Positions 23,551 through 37,850 of a DNA stretch of 64,000 nt are shown here, in pieces. Location: assembly GCA_947683625.1 (NCBI GenBank), contig CANTUR010000193.1, forward strand, positions 5,580,001-5,644,000, written 5' to 3'. A model generated the notes under the pieces. The model worked only from the letters and a program-made list of their open reading frames with translations. It ran no database searches and was not told where the DNA came from. Position 1 is the stretch's first letter; each line of letters begins with the position of its first letter. The translations under genes were made by a program, and so were the position numbers. Origin of the DNA: Mallotus nudiflorus. Its lineage: Eukaryota > Streptophyta > Magnoliopsida > Malpighiales > Euphorbiaceae.

Positions 23551-26500
23551 AACACGTTTAGAACAATTTGTGCGCAAATTGCACTTGTTCGCATTTTTTT
23601 TGTTCAAACATTCACGAACGTGCAAAAATTGTGCATTCAGCAATGTCAATTACATTTATGTGTTTAGAATGCTGTAATATGTAACTATTATTGTAAATGT
23701 GCAATTGGAACATTGGATAACACGTTCAAAACCGTTTGCGCACTAATTTGCACGGCCTCAAGTTTTGCATTCAAATATGCGCAAATTGTGCATTCGATGA
23801 TCTCCATTCGATTTATGAGTTTGTAAGGGCATAATTTGTATTTTGAATTGTAAATATGGAATTGGGCCGTTGGATAAAATGTTTTAAACCAATTGTGCAC
23901 AGAATTTGCAAGAGTCCGCGCCTTACGTGTTCAAATATGCACAAGTCGTGCATTTAGTGAAAATTAATTTGACTTATGAGTCGAGAATGATGGAATATGA
24001 CCGGAAATATGCAATCGGAACTTTGGACAACATATTTAAAACATTTTGAATGAAAATTCGGACGGGTTCGTGTTCCATGTTCAAAATTGCACAAATTGTG
24101 CATTCGATTGTGTCGATTTGATTTACGAGCTTTGTAATGATATAAATTGTATTTGGGACTTCGAGTTGGCAGTTTGAGCACAGGGTAACAACAAATCTTA
24201 AACCATTTATGCACGAATTTGCCGGAGTTCACGTTTTGCGTTCAAACATGCACAAATGTACACAGAGTGTGCATTCAACTAAATCAATTTGATTTAAGAG
24301 TTTAGAATGCTAGAATCTGTACTTAGGATTAAAAATATGCAATTGGAACATTGGATAGGATGTTTAAAACAATTTGAGCACAAATTTGCACGAGTGTGCA
24401 TCTTATTTTGAAAATGCGCAGATGTGCGCAAATTGTGCATTCAATATTGTCAATCATATGTACTGCATTTTGGAATGCTAGAACATGTACTGAGTATTGA
24501 AAATATGCAACCAGAACATTGGATAAGATGTTTATAACAATTCGTACACAAATTTGCGCGAGTTCATGTTTTGCGTTCAAACGTGCACAAATTATGGATA
24601 CCATAATGCCAATCATATTTTTGAGCTTAGAATGCTAGAATTTGTACTAAGTATTGTAAATATGCAATTGGAACATTGGATAACATTTTTAAAGCCATTT
24701 GTCTACAAATTTGCACGAGTTCACGTTTTGCATTCAAACATGCGCTAATGTGAACAAATTGTGCAATCGATTGTGTCAATTTGATTTACAAGTTAGGAAT
24801 GATACAATTTTGTAATTTGGATTGTAAATATGCATTTGGACCATTGGAAGACATATTTTAAACCATTTTTGCACAAATTTTGCAAGAGTTCACGTTTCGC
24901 ATTCAAACTCGCACGAACGTGCGCAAACTGTGCATTCAGTAACGTCAATTAGATTTATGAGCATGGAATGATGGAATGTGTGTTTTGGTTCAAAAATATG
25001 CAATCAGAACATTGGGTAACACGTTTAGAACAATTTGTGCGCAAATTGCACTTGTTCGCATTTTTTTTGTTCAAACATGCACGAACGTGCAAAAATTGTG
25101 CATTCAGCAATGTCAATTACATTTATGTGTTTAGAATGCTGTAATATGTAACTATTATTGTAAATGTGCAATTGGAACATTGGATAACACGTTCAAAACC
25201 GTTTGCGCACTAATTTGCACGGCCTCACGTTTTGCGTTCAAATATGCGCAAATTGCGCATTCGATGATGTCAATTCGATTTATGAGTTTGTAAGGGCATA
25301 ATTTGTATTTTGCATTGTAAATATGGAATTGGGCCGTTGGATAGAACGTTTTAAACCAATTATGCACAGAATTTGCAGGAGTCCGCGCCTTACGTGTTCA
25401 AATATGCACAAGTCGTGCATTTAGTGAAAATTAATTTGACTTATGAGTCGAGAATGATGGAATATGACTGGAAATATGCAATCAGAACTTTGGACAACAT
25501 ATTTAAAACATTTTGAATGAAAATTCGGACGGGTTAGTGTTCCGTGTTCAAAATTGCACAAATTGTGCATTCGATTGTGTCGATTTGATTTACGAGCTTT
25601 GTAATGATATAAATTGTATTTGGGACTTCTAGTTGGCAGTTTGACCATAGGGTAACAACAAATCTTAAACCATTTATGCACGAATTTGCCGGAGTTCACG
25701 TTTTGCGTTCAAATATGCACAAATGTACACAGAGTGTGCATTCAACTAAATCAATTTGATTTAAGAGTTTAGAATGCTAGAATCTGTAGTTAGGATTAAA
25801 AATATGCAATTGGAACATTGGATAGGATGTTTAAAACAATTTGAGCACAAATTTGCACGAGTGTGCATCTTATTTTGAAAATGCGCAGATGTGCGCAAAT
25901 TGTGCATTCAGTATTGTCAATCATATGTACTGATTTTGGAATGCTAGAACATGTACTGAGTATTGAAAATATGCAACCGGAACATTGGATAAGATGTTTA
26001 AAACAATTCGTACACAAATTTGCGCGAGTTCATGTTTTGCGTTCAAACGTGCACAAATTATGGATACCATAATGCCAATCATATTTTTGAGCTTAGAATG
26101 CAAGAATTTGTACTAAGTATTGTAAATATGCAATTGGAACATTGGATAACATTTTTAAAGCCATTTGTCTACAAATTTGCACGAGTTCACGTTTTGCATT
26201 CAAACATGCGCTAATGTGCACAAATTGTGCAATCGATTGTGTCAATTTGATTTACAAGTTAGGAATGATACAATTTTGTAATTTGGATTGTAAATATGCA
26301 TTTGGACCATTGGAAGACATATTTTAAACCATTTTTGCACAAATTTTGCAAGAGTTCACGTTTCGCATTCAAACTCGCACGAACGTGCGCAAACTGTGCA
26401 TTCAGTAACGTCAATTAGATTTATGAGCATGGAATGCTGGAATGTGTGTTTTGGTTCAAAAATATGCAATCGGAACATTGGGTAACACGTTTAGAACAAT

Positions 26501-28171
26501 TTGTGCGCAAATTGCACTTGTTCGCATTTTTTTTGTTCAAACATGCACGAACGTGAAAAAATTGTGCATTCAGCAATGTCAATTACATTTATGTGTTTAG
26601 AATGCTGTAATATGTAACTATTATTGTAAATGTGCAATTGGAACATTGGATAACACGTTCAAAACCGTTTGTGCACTAATTTGCACGGCCTCACGTTTTG
26701 CGTTCAAATATGCGCAAATTGCGCATTCGATGATGTCCATTCGATTTATGAGTTTGTAAGGGCATAATTTGTATTTTGAATTGTAAATATGGAATTGGGC
26801 CGTTGGATAAAATGTTTTAAACCAATTGTGCACAGAATTTGCAAGAGTCCGCGCCTTACGTGTTCAAATATGCACAAGTCATGCATTTAGTGAAAATTAA
26901 TTTGACTTATGAGTCGAGAATGATGGAATATGACCGGAAATATGCAATCGGAACTTTGGACAACATATTTAAAACATTTTGAATGAAAATTCGGACGGGT
27001 TCGTGTTCCGTGTTCAAAATTGCACAAATTGTGCATTCGATTGTGTCGATTTGATTTACGAGCTTTGTAATGATATAAATTGTATTTGGGACTTCGAGTT
27101 GGCAGTTTGACCACAGGGTAACAACAAATCTTAAACCATTTATGCACGAATTTGCCGGAGTTCACGTTTTGCGTTCAAATATGCACAAATGTACACAGAG
27201 TGTGCATTCAACTAAATCAATTTGATTTAAGAGTTTAGAATGCTAGAATCTGTACTTAGGATGAAAAATATGCAATTGGAACATTGGATAGGATGTTTAA
27301 AACAATTTGAGCACAAATTTGCACGAGTGTGCATCTTATTTTGAAAATGCGCAGATGTGCGCAAATTGTGCATTCAATATTGTCAATCATATGTACTGAT
27401 TTTGGAATGCTAGAACATGTACTGAGTATTGAAAATATGCAACCGGAACATTGGATAAGATGTTTAAAACAATTCGTACACAAATTTGCGCGAGTTCATG
27501 TTTTGCGTTCAAACGTGCACAAATTATGGATACCATAATGCCAATCATATTTTTGAGCTTAGAATGATAGAATTTGTACTAAGTATTGTAAATATGCAAT
27601 TGGAACATTGGATAACATTTTTAAAGCCATTTGTCTACAAATTTGCACGAGTTCACGTTTTGCATTCAAACATGCGCTAATGTGCACAAATTGTGCAATC
27701 GATCGTGTCAATTTGATTTACAAGTTAGGAATGATACAATTTTGTAATTTGGATTGTAAATATGCATTTGGACCATTGGAAGACATATTTTAAACCATTT
27801 TTGCATAAATTTTGCAAGAGTTCACGTTTCGCATTCAAACTCGCACGAACGTGCGCAAACTGTGCATTCAGTAACGTCAATTAGATTTATGAGCATGGAA
27901 TGCTGGAATGTGTGTTTTGGTTCAAAAATATGCAATCAGAACATTGGGTAACACGTTTAGAACAATTTGTGCGCAAATTGCACTTGTTCGCATTTTTTTT
28001 GTTCAAACATGCACGAACGTGCAAAAATTGTGCATTCAGCAATGTCAATTACATTTATGTGTTTAGAATGCTGTAATATGTAACTATTATTGTAAATGTG
28101 CAATTGGAACATTGGATAACACGTTCAAAACCGTTTGCGCACTAATTTGCACGGCCTCACGTTTTGCGTTC

Positions 28172-28190
28172 AAATATGCGCATTCGATGA
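28172..28190. other. 9-bp deletion in the monomer 6 dyad
   Basis: ATGCGCATTCG replaces ATGCGCAAATTGCGCATTCG. Nine bases between two GCGC arms are lost, as expected for slippage between the arms acting as direct repeats. This is independent of the 27-bp deletion in block 1 but hits the same dyad. Confidence 0.88.
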
Positions 28191-31100
28191 TGTCCATTCG
28201 ATTTATGAGTTTGTAAGGGCATAATTTGTATTTTGAATTGTAAATATGGAATTGGGCCGTTGGATAAAATGTTTTAAACCAATTGTGCACAGAATTTGCA
28301 AGAGTCCGCGCCTTACGTGTTCAAATATGCACAAGTCGTGCATTTAGTGAAAATTAATTTGACTTATGAGTCGAGAATGATGGAATATGACCGGAAATAT
28401 GAAATCAGAACTTTGGACAACATATTTAAAACATTTTGAATGAAAATTCGGACGGGTTCGTGTTCCGTGTTCAAAATTGCACAAATTGTGCATTCGATTG
28501 TGTCGATTTGATTTACGAGCTTTGTAATGATATAAATTGTATTTGGGACTTCGAGTTGGCAGTTTGACCATAGGGTAACAACAAATCTTAAACCATTTAT
28601 GCACGAATTTGCCGGAGTTCACGTTTTGCGTTCAAACATGCACAAATGTACACAGAGTGTGCATTCAACTAAATCAATTTGATTTAAGAGTTTAGAATGC
28701 TAGAATCTGTAGTTAGGATTAAAAATATGCAATTGGAACATTGGATAGGATGTTTAAAACAATTTGAGCACAAATTTGCACGAGTGTGCATCTTATTTTG
28801 AAAATGCGCAGATGTGCGCAAATTGTGCATTCAATATTGTCAATCATATGTACTGATTTTGGAATGCTAGAACATGTACTGAGTATTGAAAATATGCAAC
28901 CGGAACATTGGATAAGATGTTTAAAACAATTCGTACACAAATTTGCGCGAGTTCATGTTTTGCGTTCAAACGTGCACAAATTATGGATACCATAATGCCA
29001 ATCATATTTTTGAGCTTAGAATGCTAGAATTTGTACTAAGTATTGTAAATATGCAATTGGAACATTGGATAACATTTTTAAAGCCATTTGTCTACAAATT
29101 TGCACGAGTTCACGTTTTGCATTCAAACATGCGCTAATGTGCACAAATTGTGCAATCGATTGTGTCAATTTGATTTACAAGTTAGGAATGATACAATTTT
29201 GTAATTTGGATTGTAAATATGCATTTGGACCATTGGAAGACATATTTTAAACCATTTTTGCACAAATTTTGCAAGAGTTCACGTTTCGCATTCAAACTCG
29301 CACGAACGTGCGCAAACTGTGCATTTAGTAACGTCAATTAGATTTATGAGCATGGAATGCTGGAATGTGTGTTTTGGTTCAAAAATATGCAATCGGAACA
29401 ATGGGTAACACGTTTAGAACAATTTGTGCGCAAATTGCACTTGTTCGCATTTTTTTTGTTCAAACATGCACGAACGTGAAAAAATTATGCATTCAGCAAT
29501 GTCAATTACATTTATGTGTTTAGAATGCTGTAATATGTAACTATTATTGTAAATGTGCAATTGGAACATTGGATAACACGTTCAAAACTGTTTGCGCACT
29601 AATTTGCACGGCCTCACGTTTTGCGTTCAAATATGCGCAAATTGCACATTCGATGATGTCAATTCAATTTATGAGTTTGTAAGGGCATAATTTGTATTTT
29701 GAATTGTAAATATGGAATTGGGCCGTTGGATAAAACGTTTTAAACCAATTGTGCACAAAATTTGCAAGAGTCCGCGCCTTACGTGTTCAAATATGCACAA
29801 GTCGTGCATTTAGTGAAAATTAATTTGACTTATGAGTCGAGAATGATGGAATATGATCGGAAATATGCAATCGGAACTTTGGACAACATATTTAAAACAT
29901 TTTGAATGAAAATTCGGACGGGTTCGTGTTCCGTGTTCAAAATTGCACAAATTGTGCATTCGATTGTGTCGATTTGATTTACGAGCTTTGTAATGATATA
30001 AATTGTATTTGGGACTTCGAGTTGGCAGTTTGACCACAGGGTAACAACAAATCTTAAACCATTTATGCACGAATTTGCCGGAGTTCACGTTTTGCGTTCA
30101 AACATGCACAAATGTACACAGAGTGTGCATTCAACTAAATCAATTTGATTTAAGAGTTTAGAATGCTAGAATCTGTACTTAGGATTAAAAATATGCAATT
30201 GGAACATTGGATAGGATGTTTAAAACAATTTGAGCACAAATTTGCACGAGTGTGCATCTTATTTTCAAAATGCGCAGATGTGCGCAAATTGTGCATTCAA
30301 TATTGTCAATCATATGTACTGCATTTTGGAATGCTAGAACATGTACTGAGTATTGAAAATATGCAACCGGAACATTGGATAAGATGTTTATAACAATTCG
30401 TACACAAATTTGCGCGAGTTCATGTTTTGCGTTCAAACGTGCACAAATTATGGATACCATAATGCCAATCATATTTTTGAGCTTAGAATGCTAGAATTTG
30501 TACTAAGTATTGTAAATAAGCAATTGGAACATTGGATAACATTTTTAAAGCCATTTGTCTACAAATTTGCACGAGTTCACGTTTTGCATTCAAACATGCG
30601 CTAATGTGCACAAATTGTGCAATCGATTGTGTCAATTTGATTTACAAGTTAGGAATGATACAATTTTGTAATTTGGATTGTAAATATGCATTTGGACCAT
30701 TGGAAGACATATTTTAAACCATTTTTGCACAAATTTTGCAAGAGTTCACGTTTCGCATTCAAACTTGCACGAACGTGCGCAAACTGTGCATTCAGTAACG
30801 TCAATTACATTTATGAGCATGGAATGCTGGAATGTGTGTTTTGGTTCAAAAATATGCAATCAGAACATTGGGTAACACGTTTAGAACAATTTGTGCGCAA
30901 ATTGCACTTGTTCGCATTTTTTTTGTTCAAACATGCACAAACGTGCAAAAATTGTGCATTCAGCAATGTCAATTACATTTATGTGTTTAGAATGCTGTAA
31001 TATGTAACTATTATTGTAAATGTGCAATTGGAACATTGGATAACACGTTCAAAACCGTTTGCGCACTAATTTGCACGGCCTCACGTTTTGCGTTCAAATA

Positions 31101-34100
31101 TGCGCAAATTGCGCATTCGATGATGTCCATTCGATTTATGAGTTTGTAAGGGCATAATTTGTATTTTGAATTGTAAATATGGAATTGGGCCGTTGGATAA
31201 AATGTTTTAAACCAATTGTGCACAGAATTTGCAAGAGTCCGCGCCTTACGTGTTCAAATATGCACAAGTCGTGCATTTAGTGAAAATTAATTTGACTTAT
31301 GAGTCGAGAATGATGGAATATGACCGGAAATATGCAATCGGAACTTTGGACAACATATTTAAAACATTTTGAATGAAAATTCGGACGGGTTCGTGTTCCG
31401 TGTTCAAAATTGCACAAATTGTGCATTCGATTGTGTCGATTTGATTTACGAGCTTTGTAATGATATAAATTGTATTTGGGACTTCGAGTTGGCAGTTTGA
31501 CCACAGGGTAACAACAAATCTTAAACCATTTATGCACGAATTTGTCGGAGTTCACGTTTTGCGTTCAAACATGCACAAATGTACACAGAGTGTGCATTCA
31601 ACTAAATCAATTTGATTTAAGAGTTTAGAATGCTAGAATCTGTAGTTAGGATTAAAAATATGCAATTGGAACATTGGATAGGATGTTTAAAACAATTTGA
31701 GCACAAATTTGCACGAGTGTGCATCTTATTTTCAAAATGCGCAGATGTGCGCAAATTGTGCATTCAATATTGTCAATCATATGTACTGCATTTTGGAATG
31801 CTAGAACATGTACTGAGTATTGAAAATATGCAACCGGAACATTGGATAAGATGTTTAAAACAATTCGTACACAAATTTGCGCGAGTTCATGTTTTGCGTT
31901 GAAACGTGCACAAATTATGGATACCATAATGCCAATCATATTTTTGAGCTTAGAATGCTAGAATTTGTACTAAGTATTGTAAATATGCAATTGGAACATT
32001 GGATAACATTTTTAAAGCCATTTGTCTACAAATTTGCACGAGTTCACGTTTTGCATTCAAACATGCGCTAATGTGCACAAATTGTGCAATCGATTGTGTC
32101 AATTTGATTTACAAGTTAGGAATGATACAATTTTGTAATTTGGATTGTAAATATGCATTTGGACCATTGGAAGACATATTTTAAACCATTTTTGCACAAA
32201 TTTTGCAAGAGTTCACGTTTCGCATTCAAACTCGCACGAACGTGCGCAAACTGTGCATTCAGTAACGTCAATTAGATTTATGAGCATGGAATGCTGGAAT
32301 GTGTGTTTTGGTTCAAAAATATGCAATCGGAACATTGGGTAACACGTTTAGAACAATTTGTGCGCAAATTGCACTTGTTCGCATTTTTTTTGATCAAACA
32401 TGCACAAACGTGCAAAAATTGTGCATTCAGCAATGTCAATTACATTTATGTGTTTAGAATGCTGTAATATGTAACTATTATTGTAAATGTGCAATTGGAA
32501 CATTGGATAACACGTTCAAAACCGTTTGCGCACTAATTTGCACGGCCTCACGTTTTGCGTTCAAATATGCGCAAATTGCGCATTCGATGATGTCCATTCG
32601 ATTTATGAGTTTGTAAGGGCATAATTTGTATTTTGAATTGTAAATATGGAATTGGGCCGTTGGATAAAATGTTTTAAACCAATTGTGCACAGAATTTGCA
32701 AGAGTCCGCGCCTTACGTGTTCAAATATGCACAAGTCGTGCATTTAGTGAAAATTAATTTGACTTATGAGTCGAGAATGATGGAATATGACCGGAAATAT
32801 GCAATCGGAACTTTGGACAACATATTTAAAACATTTTGAATGAAAATTCGGACGGGTTCGTGTTCCGTGTTCAAAATTGCACAAATTGTGCATTCGATTG
32901 TGTCGATTTGATTTACGAGCTTTGTAATGATATAAATTGTATTTGGGACTTCGAGTTGGCAGTTTGACCACAGGGTAACAACAAATCTTAAACCATTTAT
33001 GCACGAATTTGCCGGAGTTCACGTTTTGCGTTCAAACATGCACAAATGTACACAGAGTGTGCATTCAACTAAATCAATTTGATTTAAGAGTTTAGAATGC
33101 TAGAATCTGTACTTAGGATTAAAAATATGCAATTGGAACATTGGATAGGATGTTTAAAACAATTTGAGCACAAATTTGCACGAGTGTGCATCTTATTTTC
33201 AAAATGCGCAGATGTGCGCAAATTGTGCATTCAATATTGTCAATCATATGTACTGCATTTTGGAATGCTAGAACATGTACTGAGTATTGAAAATATGCAA
33301 CCGGAACATTGGATAAGATGTTTAAAACAATTCGTACACAAATTTGCGCGAGTTCATGTTTTGCGTTCAAACGTGCACAAATTATGGATACCATAATGCC
33401 AATCATATTTTTGAGCTTAGAATGCAAGAATTTGTACTAAGTATTGTAAATATGCAATTGGAACATTGGATAACATTTTTAAAGCCATTTCTCTACAAAT
33501 TTGCACGAGTTCACGTTTTGCATTCAAACATGCGCTAATGTGCACAAATTGTGCAATCGATTGTGTCAATTTGATTTACAAGTTAGGAATGATACAATTT
33601 TGTAATTTGGATTGTAAATATGCATTTGGACCATTGGAAGACATATTTTAAACCATTTTTGCACAAATTTTGCAAGAGTTCACGTTTCGCATTCAAACTC
33701 GCACGAACGTGCGCAAACTGTGCATTCAGTAACGTCAATTAGATTTATGAGCATGGAATGCTGGAATGTGTGTTTTGGTTCAAAAATATGCAATCGGAAC
33801 ATTGGGTAACACGTTTAGAACAATTTGTGCACTAATTGCACTTGTTCGCATTTTTTTTGTTCAAACATGCACGAACGTGCAAAAATTGTGCATTCAGCAA
33901 TGTCAATTACATTTATGTGTTTAGAATGCTATAATATGTAACTATTATTGTAAATGTGCAATTGGAACATTGGATAACACGTTCAAAACCGTTTGCGCAC
34001 TAATTTGCACGGCCTCACGTTTTGCGTTCAAATATGCGCAAATTGCGCATTCGATGATGTCCATTCGATTTATGAGTTTGTAAGGGCATAATTTGTATTT

Positions 34101-35753
34101 TGAATTGTAAATATGGAATTGGGCCGTTGGATAGAACGTTTTAAACCAATTATGCACAGAATTTGCAAGAGTCCGCGCCTTACGTGTTCAAATATGCACA
34201 AGTCATGCATTTAGTGAAAATTAATTTGACTTATGAGTCGAGAATGATGGAATATGACCGGAAATATGCAATCGGAACTTTGGACAACATATTTAAAACA
34301 TTTTCAATGAAAATTCGGACGGGTTCGTGTTCCGTGTTCAAAATTGCACAAATTGTGCATTCGATTGTGTCGATTTGATTTACGAGCTTTGTAATGATAT
34401 AAATTATATTTGGGACTTCGAGTTGGCAGTTTGACCACAGGGTAACAACAAATCTTAAACCATTTATGCACGAATTTGCCGGAGTTCACGTTTTGCGTTC
34501 AAACATGCACAAATGTACACAGAGTGTGCATTCAACTAAATCAATTTGATTTAAGAGTTTAGAATGCTAGAATCTATACTTAGGATTAAAAATATGCAAT
34601 TGGAACATTGGATAGGATGTTTAAAACAATTTGAGCACAAATTTGCACGAGTGTGCATCTTATTTTGAAAATGCGCAGATGTGCGCAAATTGTGCATTCA
34701 ATATTGTCAATCATATGTACTGCATTTTGGAATGCTAGAACATGTACTGAGTATTGAAAATATGCAACCGGAACATTGGATAAGATGTTTAAAACAATTC
34801 GTACACAAATTTGCGCGAGTTCATGTTTTGCGTTCAAACATGCACAAATTATGGATACCATAATGCCAATCATATTTTTGACCTTAGAATGCTAGAATTT
34901 GTACTAAGTATTGTAAATATGCAATTGGAACATTGGATAACATTTTTAAAGCCATTTGTCTACAAATTTGCACGAGTTCACGTTTTGCATTCAAACATGC
35001 GCTAATGTGCACAAATTGTGCAATCGATTGTGTCAATTTGATTTACAAGTTAGGAATGATACAATTTTGTAATTTGGATTGTAAATATGCATTTGGACCA
35101 TTGGAAGACATATTTTAAACCATTTTTGCACAAATTTTGCAAGAGTTCACGTTTCGCATTCAAACTCGCACGAACGTGCGCAAACTGTGCATTCAGTAAC
35201 GTCAATTAGATTTATGAGCATGGAATGCTGGAATGTGTGTTTTGGTTCAAAAATATGCAATCGGAACATTGGGTAACACGTTTAGAACAATTTGTGCGCA
35301 AATTGCACTTGTTCGCATTTTTTTTGTTCAAACATGCACGAACGTGCAAAAATTGTGCATTCAGCAATGTCAATTACATTTACGTGTTTAGAATGCTGTA
35401 ATATGTAACTATTATTGTAAATGTGCAATTGGAACATTGGATAACACGTTCAAAACCGTTTGCGCACTAATTTGCACGGCCTCACGTTTTGCGTTCAAAT
35501 ATGCGCAAATTGCGCATTCGATGATGTCCATTCGATTTATGAGTTTGTAAGGGTATAATTTGTATTTTGAATTGTAAATATGGAATTGGGCCGTTGGATA
35601 AAATGTTTTAAACCAATTGTGCACAGAATTTGCAAGAGTTCGCACCTTACGTGTTCAAATATGCACAAGTCGTGCATTTAGTGAAAATTAATTTGACTTA
35701 TGAGTCGAGAATGATGGAATATGACCGGAAATATGTAATCGAAACTTTGGACA

Positions 35754-35758
35754 ACATA
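35754..35758. repeat. Target-site duplication of B1, left copy
   Basis: ACATA before TGATACGG. The partner copy is 49939-49943, and the uninterrupted satellite reads GGACAACATATTTAAAAC. Confidence 0.93.
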
Positions 35759-36554
35759 TGATACGGAACCTCCAAGAATAAGCTTGAGAACCCCTGTATA
35801 TATTCGAACCCCCAAAGCATTAACTTGAAAACCCCAATAGTCAATTCAGCAACAACCCCTAAGAATGGTTAGAAATCAGCATACTTAGATGATCAAAGAA
35901 TTAGAATAAAGAAAACTCGTTTCTAAATTCCAATTTCGAAACACTCCACAAGAAGATGATCAATCTACTTGAATGTTCCTTAAAGCATGTATTCTACACA
36001 AGAACACAAAGATAAAAGCAAAATAGCCTTTAGGTTTTAAAACTTCAATTCTGAATCATAAAATTCGTCCAAGGCATATGTATATAGCCTTTACAAGGTT
36101 TTCCTTAGTGAGTAAGGAAAACTAATAACCCTAATCACAAAAAAAGGAAATTATCTAATCAGACCTTAAATAGGAATTTTGACATACTTCCTATTTTAAG
36201 AATAATAAAACTAACTAAAACTAATGGGCTTTTAAAATAACAAATTCGTCCAGCCCTTATTTAACATAATTAAACCCATTAATAACTTGGACTTGAATTA
36301 AGTTGTATTGAACTTGAGCTGCACTTGGCACAAAGCTTTGGTGTCCTTGTAAACTTTCACTAGCTAAGTTCACAAAGCCTTGTAGATGATGGATTAAGGC
36401 TTCTTGAAGCTTCTTAGATTGAGACCTTGTTATAGGCCTTTGAGGCATGCTGATTGGACTCAAAACCTCTTGAACTTGATCCTTGCCTTCTTGACCATGC
36501 TCATCTTCATCATGTTGAATTCTTTGAGCTTGGTGTGTTGGCTGCTCCATAACA
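35759..36554 (-). repeat. B1 3' LTR
   Basis: 796 bp. On the minus strand it starts TGTTATGGAGCAG and ends GGTTCCGTATCA. It encodes the last ~98 residues of B1 gag-pol (stop at 36257). No sequence relation to the family A LTR is evident apart from the coding tail motif. Confidence 0.93.
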
Positions 36555-36568
36555 TTTCCCCTCTCCTC
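36555..36568 (-). promoter_or_regulatory. B1 polypurine tract
   Basis: Minus strand GAGGAGAGGGGAAA, adjacent to the 3' LTR start and inside the gag-pol frame (FEERGN), as in family A. Confidence 0.87.
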
Positions 36569-37845
36569 AAAAGGATTCATCCTCGAATCTAAAGCATCAC
36601 CTATATCAAAAGGACTCAAATCAGCCACATTGAATGAAGCACTAACATTATACTCACCAGGTAGGTCCACTTTGTATGCATTGTCATTAATCCTTTCAAG
36701 TATTTGAAAAGGACCATCTCCTCTTGGGTTTAGCTTAGACTTCCTTTGAAGTGGAAACCTTTCTTTACGAAAATGCACCCAAACCCAATCTCCAGGCTGA
36801 AAAATCATTGGCTTCCTTCCCTTGTTCACACGTGAAGCTACTTTAGCATTTTGCTTCTCAATCCTCTCCTTAACTTGCTTATGTAACTTCTTCACCAAAT
36901 CAGCCTTAGAATTAGCATCAACACTCACAAAATTATTAGGTGGCAGTGGCAATAAATCAATAGGAGTAAGTGGATTAAATCCATAAACAATCTCAAATGG
37001 AGAGCAATTAGTAGTGCTATGAACAGCCCTATTGTAAGCAAACTCCACAAATGGTAAACAATCCTCCCACATCCTAATGTTCTTTTCTATGATTGCCCTA
37101 AGCAAAGTAATCAAAGTCCTATTAACTACTTCAGTTTGCCCATCGGTTTGAGGGTGACAAGTAGTTGAAAATAATAGCTTAGTTCCTAACTTTCCCCATA
37201 ACACATGCCAAAAATGACTCAAAAACTTAACATCCCTATCACTAACAATGCTCCTAGGTATGCCATGTAAACGCACAACTTCTTTGAAAAACAAATCAGC
37301 AATCAACTTAGCATCATCAGTTTTATGACATGGTATAAAATGAGCCATTTTACTAAATCTATCAACCACAACAAAGATACTATCATGACCTTTCCTAGTT
37401 CTAGGCAATCCAAGCACAAAATCCATAGACAAATCAGTCCAAGGTTCACTAGGAATGGGTAATGGTGTGTATAACCCATGCGGTTTCAACCTAGACTTAG
37501 CCTCTCTACATGTAATGCAATGCTCACAAACTTTATACACATCATGTTTCATGCCGGGCCAAAAGAAATGTTCTAACAGCATATCATAGGTCTTATTTAC
37601 CCCAAAATGCCCCATTAAGCCTCCTCCATGTGCCTCCTTAATTAATAATTCCCTTATAGAACACTTAGGAATGCACAATCTATTTCTTTTAAACAAGAAA
37701 CCATCAAACAAGTAAAAATCATCTGAAACAACCCCATTGGCACAAGATGCATATATATCACCAAAATCATCATCATGTGGATACAACTCCTTTATAAACT
37801 CAAAACCTAATAATTTAGCAGTAAGAGAGTTAAGTAAGGTGTACC

Positions 37846-37850
37846 TTCTA
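37846..37850. repeat. Target-site duplication of A2, left copy
   Basis: TTCTA in B1 gag-pol, repeated at 44842-44846. B2 has the empty site (CCTTCTAGATAATG near 61866). Confidence 0.95.

Larger units (their letters stand above)
23551..35758. repeat. Satellite array block 2
   Basis: Continuation of the array after A1, beginning with the second AACAC. Unit starts (monomer 1 anchor) are at 24307, 25774, 27240, 28697, 30163, 31630, 33097 and 34564, with spacings 1467, 1466, 1457, 1466, 1467, 1467 and 1467. Units here carry diagnostic bases unlike most of block 1: CGATTGTGTC in place of CGATCGTGTC in all units but one (27707), and ACAAGTTAGG in place of ACAGGTTAGG. Three units (from 25774, 27240 and 28697) share TACTGATTTTGG, a two-base loss from TACTGCATTTTGG. 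The block ends in ACATA, the target site of B1. No gene is seen. Confidence 0.95.
36257..37850 (-). pseudogene. B1 gag-pol, C-terminal part (integrase to end)
   Basis: The 3' half of the interrupted gag-pol. It begins just after the RNase H end (ALSR) where A2 is inserted. It holds the integrase zinc finger (EAHGGGLMGHFG ... CITC), the catalytic core with MDFVLGLP, SDRDVKF and TDGQTEVV in D-D-35-E spacing, and the GDWVWVHFRKERFP region. The tail, with PITRSQSKKLQEA, is encoded in the LTR and ends at 36257. The longest ATG-started frame within it begins at 37786, but that Met is an internal residue. Frame and length fit the N-terminal part exactly if one TTCTA copy is counted, giving about 1,626 aa before the A2 insertion. 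The part has no start of its own, so expression is unlikely. Confidence 0.92.

Noticed and set aside
36257..37786. A separate 509-aa integrase gene
   Set aside because: The apparent Met start is an internal residue of B1 gag-pol; the stretch is the 3' part of a frame split by A2.
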